64,000 nt of DNA from Olsenella uli. GTDB lineage: Bacteria > Actinomycetota > Coriobacteriia > Coriobacteriales > Atopobiaceae. The stretch covers positions 1 through 64,000 of the forward strand of contig NZ_JACJKN010000011.1 in NCBI RefSeq assembly GCF_016900775.1. Reading direction: 5' to 3'. Both the position numbers and the translations under genes were made by a program. Under the pieces are notes generated by a model. It did not search any database. It was not told the origin of the DNA and saw only the letters and a list, made by a program, of their open reading frames with translations. Shown here piece by piece: positions 51,839 to 61,599 of this stretch (the first letter of the stretch is position 1; the number at the start of each line of letters is the position of its first letter).

Positions 51839-53221
51839 CTACTCGAGGAGCTCCGCCGCCAGGGCGTCGAGGATGTCCGCCGGGCTCGGCACGCACACGC
51901 AGACGCGCGCCCCGCGCCCCCGCAGCTCCTCGACGATGCGCTCCTGCGTGTCCCCGTCCAGGGTGAGCCGGTCGAAGTTGAACATCACCTCGGGCAGCAC
52001 GACGATGGTGCCCGCGAGGTCGGCCGGCAGCTGGGCGAGCAGGTCCTGCGCCACGATGAGCCCGGTCACGTTGACGTCGCCGCCGAAGTAGTCGTTTCGG
52101 ACCGCGAAGGTGCGCGCGCGGCCTCCCGCCGAGAGCGCCCGGCAGAGGGCCTCGATCGTCTCGGCCGCGGCCTCGCCGCAGACGAGCGAGGCCCGCAGGT
52201 CCTTCTCGCCCAGCGCCTCGCCGACGCGCCGCAGGTCGCCCGCGCGCTCGCGGCGGAGGAGCGCCGTCTCGTCGAGGAAGCTCCGGAGCATGCCGATGCC
52301 GTCGTAGAACTGCGGGTAGCCGTCGTAGGTCTCGGCCGCGGGGACGGGCAGGCGCGCGTCCACGTAGAACTCGTCGGAGAGCTGGAAGCGCGTGATGCCG
52401 AGCGTCTCGCGCGCCCGCTCCTGGTAGGGCTCGATGAGGCGCACGACCGCGCGCGAGGCCTCGACGTCGTCGGAGTAGGAGCGCTTGAAGCGCCGGCTGT
52501 GCTTGGTGTAGCCGAGCGGCACCACGGCGAGCGAGGTGATGCCCGGGCGCGCCTCCACCCAGTCGAGCGTGGCGGCGAGCTCGGCCCCGTCGTTGATGCC
52601 CGGGCAGAGCACGATCTGGGCGTGGACCTCGATGCCGCCCGCGAGCAGCCGCTCGAGGACCTCGATGCCGCGCTCGGCCCGCCGGCCGATGAGCGAGCGG
52701 CGCACCTCGGGCGTGATTGCGTGGATGGAGACGTTCATCGGCGAGAGGCCGCACCGGACGATGCGCTCGGCCTCCTCGTCCGTGACGTTGGTGAGCGTCA
52801 CGAAGTTGCCCTGCAGGAAGGAGAGGCGATAGTCGTCGTCGCGCAGGGTGAGCGAGGCGCGCGCCTCGGGCGGCAGCATCGCCATGAAGCAGAACTGGCA
52901 GGCGTTCACGCAGGTGCGGATTCCGTCGAAGAGGACGTCGGTGAAGTCGATCCCCCAGTCCTGGCCGGGCTCGCGCCAGAGCTCGCAGGGCGTGGTGGTG
53001 CCGTCGCGCGGGTCAAAGACCTCGAGCGCGCAGCAGGCGCCGTCGGCCTCCCAGCGCCAGTCGATGAGGTCACGCGGCGCGACGCCGTTCACGGTGGCGA
53101 TTCGCATGCCGGGCTCGATCCCCGCCTCCCAGGCGGGGCTCCCCTCCTCGACCGACGCCACCCAGGCGCCGAGCGCCCGGTCCCTCGTCGAGGCGTAGTC
53201 CGCGCGCTTCTGCTCGGCCAT
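51839..53221 (-). CDS. DUF512 radical-SAM protein with N-terminal PDZ-like domain
   Basis: The 460-residue protein begins with a PDZ-like fold (GSPAWEAGIEPGMRIATVNG, cited in part). A radical-SAM cluster motif C-x3-C-x2-C (CVNACQFCFMAM) sits near residue 106, followed by the DUF512 C-terminal domain (RNDYFGGDVNVTGLIVAQDL, cited in part). ATG 53221 follows AAGGGAG. The family is conserved beside der in many anaerobes; its substrate is not established. I see no partner peptide gene. Confidence 0.9.
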   Translation of the reverse strand: MAEQKRADYASTRDRALGAWVASVEEGSPAWEAGIEPGMRIATVNGVAPRDLIDWRWEADGACCALEVFDPRDGTTTPCELWREPGQDWGIDFTDVLFDGIRTCVNACQFCFMAMLPPEARASLTLRDDDYRLSFLQGNFVTLTNVTDEEAERIVRCGLSPMNVSIHAITPEVRRSLIGRRAERGIEVLERLLAGGIEVHAQIVLCPGINDGAELAATLDWVEARPGITSLAVVPLGYTKHSRRFKRSYSDDVEASRAVVRLIEPYQERARETLGITRFQLSDEFYVDARLPVPAAETYDGYPQFYDGIGMLRSFLDETALLRRERAGDLRRVGEALGEKDLRASLVCGEAAAETIEALCRALSAGGRARTFAVRNDYFGGDVNVTGLIVAQDLLAQLPADLAGTIVVLPEVMFNFDRLTLDGDTQERIVEELRGRGARVCVCVPSPADILDALAAELLE

Positions 53222-53319
53222 GGCGTGCTCCCTTCTGCGTCGCGGCGCCCCGCCGCCATCCCAGGGCCCGCGAACCTCCGTACCGTATGGGCGAGAAGAA
53301 CGAGGCGCCGTCGCGCCGT

Positions 53320-53347
53320 CGCGGCTGGCGGTTCGCGGCCAGCCGCG
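53320..53347. terminator. Perfect 10-bp GC hairpin downstream of ispH
   Basis: CGCGGCTGGC and GCCAGCCGCG enclose GGTTCGCG, 36 bases past the ispH stop on the minus strand. There is no T tract. It may stop transcription poorly or mark the operon end. Confidence 0.45.
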
Positions 53348-53382
53348 CACGGGGTTTCGGCGGGGCCGCGCGGCGAGGGGCC

Positions 53383-54231
53383 CTATGCCCCCACGAGCTC
53401 GGAGATGCGCGCGCGGACGGCCTCGATCTGGCTTGCCGGGGTGCTCGCGCCGGCGGTGATGCCGATGAGCCCCGCCCCCTCGAACCACTCCGGGCGAAGC
53501 TCGTCGTCCCCCTCGACGTGGTGGGTGCGCGGGCAGCGCGCGGCGGAGATCTCGGCGAGGCGGGTGGTGTTGGCGGAGTTGCGCCCGCCGATGACCACCA
53601 TCACGTCGGCCTCGCGGGCGAGGGCGTCGGCGGCCGCCTGGTGGCCGGAGGTGGCCTCGCAGATGGTGTTGATCACCCGCACCTCCTCCGCGACGCCGAG
53701 AAGCGCCGTCGTCACCTCGGCGAGAAGGACCCGGCGGGCCGTGGTCTGCACGACGACCCCCACCTTGCGGGCGTGCGGGAGGGCGGCCGCCTCCTCGGCC
53801 GAGCCCACCACGACGGCCCCCGGGGCGTGCGGCAGCGTGGCCTCGACCTCGGGGTGGCCCGCCTCCCCCACCACGACGACCTGATAGCCCTCGCGCGAGA
53901 GGCGCTCGGCCGCCTGGTGCACCTTCTTCACGAAGGGGCACGTGGCGTCGAGCACGCGCGCGCAGAGCCTGCGGGCGCGCTCCTCCTCCTCGGGGACGGT
54001 GCCGTGCGTCCGCAGCAGCAGGGTGCCGCCGGCGGCCTCCTCGGGCGAGCCCACCGCGTCCACGCCCCTCTCGGCAAGCCCCGCCACCACGCGCGGGTTG
54101 TGGATGAGCGGCCCCAGGGTGCGCACGGCTCCCGCGCGCTCGTCGGCGGCCGCCTCGACCATCTGGAGCGCGCGCTCGACGCCGTAGCAGGCGCCCGCCT
54201 CGGAGGCGACGCGTATCTCGGCCACGGTCAC
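53383..54231 (-). CDS. ispH: 4-hydroxy-3-methylbut-2-enyl diphosphate reductase
   Basis: IspH is the last enzyme of the MEP isoprenoid pathway, a [4Fe-4S] protein. GTG 54231 overlaps plsC (GTGA). The three cluster cysteines are in EAGACYGVERAL, LDATCPFVKKVH and INTICEATSGHQ; HGTVPEEEE and GGRNSANTTRLAEI also match. The 282-residue length is normal. Downstream lies a small hairpin and the DUF512 gene. Confidence 0.96.
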   Translation of the reverse strand: MTVAEIRVASEAGACYGVERALQMVEAAADERAGAVRTLGPLIHNPRVVAGLAERGVDAVGSPEEAAGGTLLLRTHGTVPEEEERARRLCARVLDATCPFVKKVHQAAERLSREGYQVVVVGEAGHPEVEATLPHAPGAVVVGSAEEAAALPHARKVGVVVQTTARRVLLAEVTTALLGVAEEVRVINTICEATSGHQAAADALAREADVMVVIGGRNSANTTRLAEISAARCPRTHHVEGDDELRPEWFEGAGLIGITAGASTPASQIEAVRARISELVGA

Positions 54232-54965
54232 TCCACCCCCGGGTGCTCGGCGCGCAGCTCGTCGCGCAGCTCGTAGACGCGCCCCATGCCGACGCGCTCC
54301 ATCTCGGCCAGCTGCTCCTTGCGCGAGCCGGGCGGGAGCTCGGACCACTCGACGGGCTCCCCGACCCGCATGTAGACCGGGCGGCGGAAGCGCAGGCGGC
54401 GCGCGCCTATGATCGCCACCGGCTGGACCGGGGCGTGGGCGAGCTGCGCCATGATCGCGTAGCCGCCGTGGGCCTGCTGGTCGGCGTCGTCGCGGACGCG
54501 CGTCCCCTCGGGGTAGATGAGCACGCACTCCCCGCGGGAGAGCATCGCCTTGGCGCGGCGCACCACCTTCATGTCGGCGGTGCCGCGCGCCACGGGAAAG
54601 CCGCCGGCGCGCGAGAAGAGCCAGGTGGCGGGCAAGATCTTGTCGAACTCGCTCTTGTAGACGATCCGCACCGGGACGTGGGCGAGCCACATGGTCACGA
54701 CGACGGCCACTGGGTCGAGCATGGACTCGTGGTTCATGATGACCACCCGGCCGCGCGCGTCGTTCAGGAGGAGCTCCGCGCGCTCGATGCGCCAGGGCCA
54801 CAGGAACTTGGTGACGAGCCACAGGATGCGCACCACGGCGCCGATGAGAAGCCGCCCGGGCAGGGGGTGGTCGGCGAGGGCGTGGTCGTAGTAGTCGTCG
54901 AAGGTGTTGCCGGCGAAGGCGCGCATGTGCCCTCCCCTCTGGCTGCGCGCGTTCTTCTCGCTCAT
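54228..54965 (-). CDS. 1-acyl-sn-glycerol-3-phosphate acyltransferase (PlsC family)
   Basis: This membrane-associated enzyme makes phosphatidic acid. The catalytic H-x4-D reads NHESMLDP, and the acceptor-binding motifs are FPVARG and YPEGTR. ATG 54965 overlaps the cmk stop and has GGGGAGG upstream. An internal ATG at 54926 also has GAGGGGAGG, so a shorter form is possible. With plsY and gpsA downstream it completes early phospholipid synthesis. Confidence 0.92.
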   Translation of the reverse strand: MSEKNARSQRGGHMRAFAGNTFDDYYDHALADHPLPGRLLIGAVVRILWLVTKFLWPWRIERAELLLNDARGRVVIMNHESMLDPVAVVVTMWLAHVPVRIVYKSEFDKILPATWLFSRAGGFPVARGTADMKVVRRAKAMLSRGECVLIYPEGTRVRDDADQQAHGGYAIMAQLAHAPVQPVAIIGARRLRFRRPVYMRVGEPVEWSELPPGSRKEQLAEMERVGMGRVYELRDELRAEHPGVE

Positions 54966-55672
54966 GAGCGCCTCCCCTGCTCGCGCGCCGCAAGCTCGGG
55001 CGAGAGCGCGATCACGGCCGAGACGACCTCGTCGAAGCCGAGCTCGGAGGAGTCGATGTGCCGCGCGTCGGCGGCCGGGCGCAGCGGCGAGGCCTCGCGG
55101 CTGGAGTCGTACGCGTCGCGGCGCACGAGGTCGGCGAGGATCGCGCGCTCGTCGGCCTCGTCCACGGCAACGACGTCGCCCGTGGCGAGGTTGCCGCCCC
55201 CGCGCTGGACGGCGCGCCGGCGGGCGCGCGCCTCGGGCGAGGCGCTGAGGAAGACCTTGACGTCGGCGGCCGGGAACACGACCGTCCCGACGTCGCGCCC
55301 CTCGGCCACGACGTCGCCGCTCGCGCCGAAGGCGCGCTGGAGGGCGACCATGGCCTCGCGAACGCGCGGGTTGGCCGAGACCGGCGAGACGGCGAGCTCG
55401 ACCTCGGGCGTGCGGATCTGGCGGGTCACGTCACGCCCGTCCACGAGGACGCGCTGGGCGTCCCCGTCGGGCCGAAACTCGATCGCGACGTCGTGGGCCA
55501 CGGCCGCCACGGCGTCGGCGTCCTCCGGGTCTATGCCCGCCTCGAGGCACGCGAGGGCGACCGAGCGGTACATCGCGCCCGTGTCGAGGTACGTGAGGCC
55601 GCAGCGACGCGCGACCTCGCGCGCGACCGATGACTTGCCCGAGCCCGAGGGCCCGTCGATGGCGACGATCAT
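54962..55672 (-). CDS. cmk: Cytidylate kinase
   Basis: Cmk phosphorylates CMP/dCMP. ATG 55672 overlaps the pseudouridine synthase stop. The P-loop GPSGSGKSS lies at residues 8-16; LDTGAMYR, EGRDVGTVVFP and the ASPEARARRR lid follow. The length is 236 residues. The rluB-cmk-plsC/der order is common in Gram-positive bacteria. Confidence 0.97.
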   Translation of the reverse strand: MIVAIDGPSGSGKSSVAREVARRCGLTYLDTGAMYRSVALACLEAGIDPEDADAVAAVAHDVAIEFRPDGDAQRVLVDGRDVTRQIRTPEVELAVSPVSANPRVREAMVALQRAFGASGDVVAEGRDVGTVVFPAADVKVFLSASPEARARRRAVQRGGGNLATGDVVAVDEADERAILADLVRRDAYDSSREASPLRPAADARHIDSSELGFDEVVSAVIALSPELAAREQGRRS

Positions 55673-56529
55673 TGGCTCCCCAATCTCCGTGCTCCCCCTC
55701 CGGCGCCGGGCCGGGGGGGTCGCTGTGTCGGCCGCTCGCGCAGCGCGCGGGACTCCGCCTCGCTGAGCTCGCGCCACGCGCCCTCGCGCAGGTCCCCGAG
55801 CGCGAGCGGCCCGAAGGCGTCGCGGTGCAGGGCGAGGACGCGGTGGCCGATCGCGAGCAGCATCTTCTTGACCTGGTGCTTGCGCCCCTCGTGGATGGTG
55901 ATGCCCACGACGGCGTTGGGCTCGCCCCCGCCGGTCCGCCCCGCCCCGCGCGGCGCGACGACCGAGAAGAGCGGGTCCGAGGGCGCGACGAGCTCGGCGC
56001 CGGCCGGCGCCGCGGGCCCGTCCTCGAGCATGATACCGCGTCTCAGGCGCTCGAGGTCGCGCTCGGAGGGCGTGCCCGAGACGAGCGCGACGTAGTGCTT
56101 CTCCACGTGGCGCGAGGGGTGCAGCAGCGCCTGGCCGAGGTCGCCGTCCGTGGTGAAGAGGAGAAGCCCCGTCGTGTCGAGGTCGAGCCGGCCCACCGGG
56201 AAGAGGCCCGGGTGCTCGCGGGCGGGCACGAGGGCAGCGACGGTGGGCCGGCCCTGCGGGTCGCTCATCGTGGTCACGTAGCCCGCGGGCTTGTTGAGCA
56301 CGATGTCGACCGGGCGCGCCTCGAGCCGGCAGGGCGCGCCGTCGACGGTCACGACGTCGCGCTCCGGGTCGACCTTGCTGCCGAGCTCGGTCACCACCTC
56401 GCCGTTCACGCGCACGCGGCCGGCCGTCATGAGGCGCTCGGAGCCGCGCCTGCTCGCGACGCCGGCGCGCGCGAGGAAGCGCTGGAGGCGCATGGGGTAG
56501 ACGCCGCTCTCGCGCGGGGGCTCACCCAT
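55669..56529 (-). CDS. Pseudouridine synthase (RluB/RsuA family)
   Basis: The enzyme converts specific uridines of rRNA to pseudouridine. An N-terminal S4 RNA-binding domain (MRLQRFLARAGVASRRGSER) precedes the catalytic domain with the aspartate in GRLDLDTTGLLL. The last 25 residues or so are a Pro/Arg/Gly-rich tail. Start ATG 56529 overlaps scpB by eight bases; an internal ATG 56493 is an alternative. RluB (23S) is favoured by the scpB neighbourhood, but the target is not read directly. Confidence 0.93.
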   Translation of the reverse strand: MGEPPRESGVYPMRLQRFLARAGVASRRGSERLMTAGRVRVNGEVVTELGSKVDPERDVVTVDGAPCRLEARPVDIVLNKPAGYVTTMSDPQGRPTVAALVPAREHPGLFPVGRLDLDTTGLLLFTTDGDLGQALLHPSRHVEKHYVALVSGTPSERDLERLRRGIMLEDGPAAPAGAELVAPSDPLFSVVAPRGAGRTGGGEPNAVVGITIHEGRKHQVKKMLLAIGHRVLALHRDAFGPLALGDLREGAWRELSEAESRALRERPTQRPPRPGAGGGARRLGSQ

Positions 56530-57199
56530 CGATGCCCTCCCCGTCGTCCGTGCCGTCCTCCAGCAGCTCCGCCTCCTCCTCGAGGTCGGCCTCGGCCTCC
56601 TCGAGGGTGGAGCCGATCGAGCGCCCCGAGAGCCGCTCGCGGATGAAGCGGCGCGCCTCCTCGTCCGGGGCGAAGTCCTCGAGCGGCGGCAGGTCGCGCA
56701 GGCTCCTCAGGCCGAAGTGCTCGAGGAAGAGGCGCGTCGTGCCCCAGAGCTGCGCCTGGCCGCGCTCGCGGTCGCGGCCGACCTCGCGCACGAGGCCCTT
56801 CTCCTTGAGCGAGCCGATGACGCCGTCCGAGTTGACGCCGCGGATGGCGCGGACGCCCTCGCGGGTGACCGGCTGGTGGTAGGCGATGACGGCGAGGGTC
56901 TCGAGCGCCGCCTGGGAGAGCCGGCGCGTGTCCCAGGAGAGCACGTAGTCGGCCACCTCGTCGTGGTAGGCGGGGTGCGTGAAGAGCCGCCAGCCGCCCG
57001 CGGCCTCGCGGAGCTGGAAGCCCCGGTTGGCGTCGGCGTACTCGGCCGCGAGCTCGGCCAGGGCGGAGGCCACCTCCCCCGGCTCGGCGCCCGCCGCGCG
57101 GGCGAGCTCGGTCGCGGGGACCGAGTCGTCCGAGACGAGCAGCAGGGCCTCGAGGAGGCCCTTGAGAGATCCTGACTCGACGCGCTCGAGATCGCTCAT
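56522..57199 (-). CDS. scpB: Segregation and condensation protein B
   Basis: ScpB is the winged-helix partner of ScpA in the SMC condensin. The 225 residues include LLLVSDDSVPATELARAAG, the conserved LSQAALETLAVIAYHQPVTR, cited in part, and GLVREVGRDRERGQAQLWGT, with an acidic tail. ATG 57199 follows GGAAGGGGGC. It lies 57 bases after scpA with a palindrome in between. Confidence 0.96.
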   Translation of the reverse strand: MSDLERVESGSLKGLLEALLLVSDDSVPATELARAAGAEPGEVASALAELAAEYADANRGFQLREAAGGWRLFTHPAYHDEVADYVLSWDTRRLSQAALETLAVIAYHQPVTREGVRAIRGVNSDGVIGSLKEKGLVREVGRDRERGQAQLWGTTRLFLEHFGLRSLRDLPPLEDFAPDEEARRFIRERLSGRSIGSTLEEAEADLEEEAELLEDGTDDGEGIDG

Positions 57200-57221
57200 G
57201 AGCGCCCCCTTCCGCGAGGTC

Positions 57222-57250
57222 GCCTAAAAGGGGCCTGTCCCCTTTTAGGC
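57222..57250. repeat. AAAAGGGG palindrome between scpA and scpB
   Basis: A 12-base-pair perfect stem, GCCTAAAAGGGG with CCCCTTTTAGGC, has loop CCTGT. It is the exact reverse complement of the inner part of the terminator at 41.5 kb. Because it lies inside an otherwise continuous minus-strand run, it may attenuate scpB and the genes after it. Confidence 0.92.
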
Positions 57251-57256
57251 AAATTG

Positions 57257-58087
57257 CTAGTCGTCAGCGGCATCGTAGTCCTCCCCCAGCTCGGCCAGGA
57301 CCGACTCGTCGAGCTCGTAGGCCCCCGCGCCCTCGACGTGGGTGACGTCTATCTCCCCGAAGAGCTCGTCCTGGCGCACGCGCACGAGGCCGCGCTTGTA
57401 GAGCTCGAGCACCGCCAGGAAGTTGGCGACGACCGTCTCGGCGTCGTCCTGGCCGTCGAGGAGCTCGGTGAACGTCACGCTGCCGCGCGCGCGGACCAGC
57501 CTGTCGACGGCGGCGATGGTGAGGGCCACGGGCGCCCGGCGCGGGGCCACGTGCTCGGCCTCGAGCAGAAACGTCTCGCGCCGGGAGTCGATGTCCGCGC
57601 AGATGACGGCGAGGCTCCTGAGCGTGATGCCCTCGAGGTAGTCCGGCATGAGGCCGAGAAACTCCGGGTCGGGGCCCACGGTCCTGGGGTGCATGCGGCC
57701 CTCCGCCTCCGCGCGCGCCGCGAGCGACGCCGCGGCGGAGCGGAACTGCTTGTAGGCCACGAGGCGGGCGATGAGGACCTCGCGCGCCTCGTCGGGCGAG
57801 AGCGCGGCGAGCTCGTCGTCCTCGTCGTCCTCGTCCGGCGCGCGGCGCGAGACGGGCTCGTCGGGGACGAGCGAGGCGGCCTTGATGTCGAGCAGCGTCG
57901 AGGCCACGAGCACGAAGTCGCTCGCGACGTCGAGGTCTATCTCGCGCATGCGCTCGACCTCGGCGAGGTACTGGTTGGCGACCTCGGAGATGGAGATGGC
58001 GCCGATCGTCACCTTCTGCCTCGTCACGAGCTGGAGCAGGAGGTCGAAGGGCCCCGAGTAGGCCTGCGTGCGGACGCGGTAGGACAC
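57257..58087 (-). CDS. scpA: Segregation and condensation protein A
   Basis: ScpA is the kleisin subunit of SMC condensin. GTG 58087 overlaps the M50 gene's stop by one base (TAGTG). The N-terminal FSGPFDLLL-like motif reads YSGPFDLLLQLV; the ISEVANQYLAEVERM region and the C-terminal winged helix (LDGQDDAETVVANFLAVLEL, cited in part) complete it. The length is 276 residues. Longer upstream frames are shadows. Confidence 0.96.
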   Translation of the reverse strand: MSYRVRTQAYSGPFDLLLQLVTRQKVTIGAISISEVANQYLAEVERMREIDLDVASDFVLVASTLLDIKAASLVPDEPVSRRAPDEDDEDDELAALSPDEAREVLIARLVAYKQFRSAAASLAARAEAEGRMHPRTVGPDPEFLGLMPDYLEGITLRSLAVICADIDSRRETFLLEAEHVAPRRAPVALTIAAVDRLVRARGSVTFTELLDGQDDAETVVANFLAVLELYKRGLVRVRQDELFGEIDVTHVEGAGAYELDESVLAELGEDYDAADD

Positions 58088-58782
58088 TAGCCCACCGCCC
58101 AGCCGAGAAGGACGCGCATGAGCGCGCCCGCCGTGGCGTCGAGGTAGGCGGAGAGCGGGTCCACGCGCAGGAGCCCCGGCAGCACGTAGAGCGCCGCGAG
58201 CAGGATGGCCATCGAGTAGCCCTGCAGCTCGTAGTACTTCTCGCGCGCCCGGCCGGAGAGGAAGTACAGCACGACCTTGGACCCGTCGAGCGGCGGCAGC
58301 GGGATGAGGTTGAAGAAGCAGAGCACCAGGTTCACCCGGACGTAGGTGAGGAGCAGCAGGTACGCCCAGGAGGCGACCTCGATTCCGAGCGGGGTGGCGG
58401 CGAGGGCCGCGAGGCCGGAGTGGAGCAGGCCGAGAAGCGCCGCGCCGACGACCGCCTGCAGGAGGTTTGACGCCGGGCCCGCGAGGGCGACGAGCACCTC
58501 GTCGCGGCGCGGGTGGCGCAGCCGGGCGGGGTTGTAGGGGACGGGCCTCGCGAAGGCGAAGACCGGCCCGCCGGCGAGCGCCATGATGAGGGGCAGGACG
58601 ATGGAGCCAAAGCCGTCGAGGTGCGCGCGCGGGTCGAGCGTGAGGCGCCCGGCCTGCTTGGCCGTGGGGTCGCCGAGCCTGAGCGCGGCCCAGCCGTGCG
58701 CGACCTCGTGGACGATGGCGGAGACCATGACGAGCGCCACGGTGAGCGCGATCGAGACGACCCTGTCGGTCAGGTACCCCAA
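58087..58782 (-). CDS. Site-2 protease family (M50) membrane protein
   Basis: This is a polytopic zinc metalloprotease of the S2P/YwhC type. The zinc-binding HEVAH lies at H25-E26-x2-H29, and the third ligand motif is PPLDGSKV. The 231 residues hold about five helices. TTG 58782 has GAGAGGGGG upstream. It lies just before scpA, an order seen in many Gram-positives; the substrate is unknown. There is no PDZ or CBS domain. Confidence 0.93.
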   Translation of the reverse strand: MGYLTDRVVSIALTVALVMVSAIVHEVAHGWAALRLGDPTAKQAGRLTLDPRAHLDGFGSIVLPLIMALAGGPVFAFARPVPYNPARLRHPRRDEVLVALAGPASNLLQAVVGAALLGLLHSGLAALAATPLGIEVASWAYLLLLTYVRVNLVLCFFNLIPLPPLDGSKVVLYFLSGRAREKYYELQGYSMAILLAALYVLPGLLRVDPLSAYLDATAGALMRVLLGWAVG

Positions 58783-58785
58783 GAC

Positions 58786-59086
58786 TTACCCCCTCTCGCG
58801 GCGGCGCGGCGAGCGAGGCACGCGCCCCAGCGCCCAGGCGAGCGCGAGCAACATGATAGCAGCGAGCACGAAGTCGCCCCGCAGCGCGCCGCCGGCGGGC
58901 GTCTGGAACACGAAGAGTCCGGAAATCGCCGCGGGCAGGAGCCGCGTGACGAGGCCGTTGGCGGCGAGCAGCGCCGTGCGGGCGCCGGCCGGGAGGACCG
59001 CGTCGGCCGCGGCGAGCGCGAGCAGCGCCCAGGCGAAGGCGCGGCAAACGATCGCCGCGACGCGGGCAAGGCGGGAGGCGAGGGTG

Positions 59087-59094
<8 letters not shown>
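58786..59094 (-). CDS. Small membrane protein, unknown
   Basis: The product is 102 residues with three hydrophobic stretches ([46 protein letters not shown]) and a basic C-terminus. The start is TTG 59094, overlapping the ABC-F stop by eight bases, and the stop lies three bases before the M50 gene. The tight packing and membrane pattern support it; no family is recognised. Confidence 0.55.
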
Positions 59095-61066
<1,972 letters not shown>

Positions 61067-61104
61067 GTGTGTCTTCCCTGGTTTCCCGTCCTGAAAGTCG
61101 AAAG

Positions 61105-61136
61105 TCGCCTAAAAGGGTCAGGCCCCTTTTAGGCGA
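61105..61136. repeat. AAAAGGG palindrome overlapping the VOC gene stop
   Basis: TCGCCTAAAAGGG (61105-61117) pairs with CCCTTTTAGGCGA (61124-61136) around TCAGGC. The minus-strand VOC gene ends in TCGCCTAA of the right arm. It is a third, slightly diverged member of the 41.5/57.2-kb family and a likely terminator. Confidence 0.9.
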
Positions 61137-61512
61137 TGGTGAGGTGGATCGCGAAGCCGGCGATCTCCTCCTTGAAGTAGATGAGGTAGGTGCGGCCCGA
61201 GCCGTCGGGGCAGAGCGCGCGCGAGGCCTCGTTGAACTCGACGCCGCGCGCCTCGTACCAGGCCTGGGCCGCGTCGATGTCGTCGACGTGCAGGCCGATG
61301 TGGCCCCGCGCGCCGCGGCCGCCGTTGTTCATGACCTCGACGAGGGTCCCGGCGAACGAGGACACGGGGAAGGGCTCCGCGCCGCGCTCGATGCCGAGCA
61401 GGGCGCAGAGGGCGTCCGCCGTCGCGGCGGCCTCGTCGGGCGAGGTGGTGTTGATGCCGACGTGCGCGAGCCTGAGGCCGAAGAGCTCGACGGGGTTCTC
61501 GGATGCGGGCAT
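61129..61512 (-). CDS. VOC (glyoxalase/dioxygenase) family protein
   Basis: This is a 127-residue protein of the vicinal-oxygen-chelate fold. Paired beta-alpha-beta modules (RLAHVGINTTSPDEAAA and GHIGLHVDDIDAAQAWYEA) supply metal-ligand type residues. The substrate is unknown. ATG 61512 follows GAAAGGAG, with a perfect TATAAT upstream, so it is its own transcription unit. Its stop is inside a terminator palindrome. Confidence 0.85.
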   Translation of the reverse strand: MPASENPVELFGLRLAHVGINTTSPDEAAATADALCALLGIERGAEPFPVSSFAGTLVEVMNNGGRGARGHIGLHVDDIDAAQAWYEARGVEFNEASRALCPDGSGRTYLIYFKEEIAGFAIHLTIA

Positions 61513-61542
61513 GGGTGCTCCTTTCGCGATGCAAACCCACCC

Positions 61543-61548
61543 ATTATA
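61543..61548 (-). promoter_or_regulatory. -10 box for the VOC gene
   Basis: TATAAT on the minus strand lies 31 bases before the start codon. No clear -35 is present (GCCCCC at the usual distance), so the promoter may need an activator or be weak. Confidence 0.5.
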
Positions 61549-61576
61549 GGACAGGGGGACCGCATGGGGGCAACCC

Positions 61577-61598
61577 GGCCTCGCCGGCCGGCGAGGCC
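61577..61598 (-). terminator. GC hairpin immediately after the GH3 gene
   Basis: GGCCTCGCC and GGCGAGGCC enclose GGCC, one base beyond the stop codon. The nine-base-pair stem is perfect, but the T run is missing. Confidence 0.55.
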
Positions 61599-61599
61599 G

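Noticed and set aside
58088-59047. N-terminal extension of scpA
   Set aside because: It is a shifted frame of the M50 protease gene; GTG 58087 gives the family N-terminus YRVRTQAYSGPFDLLL.
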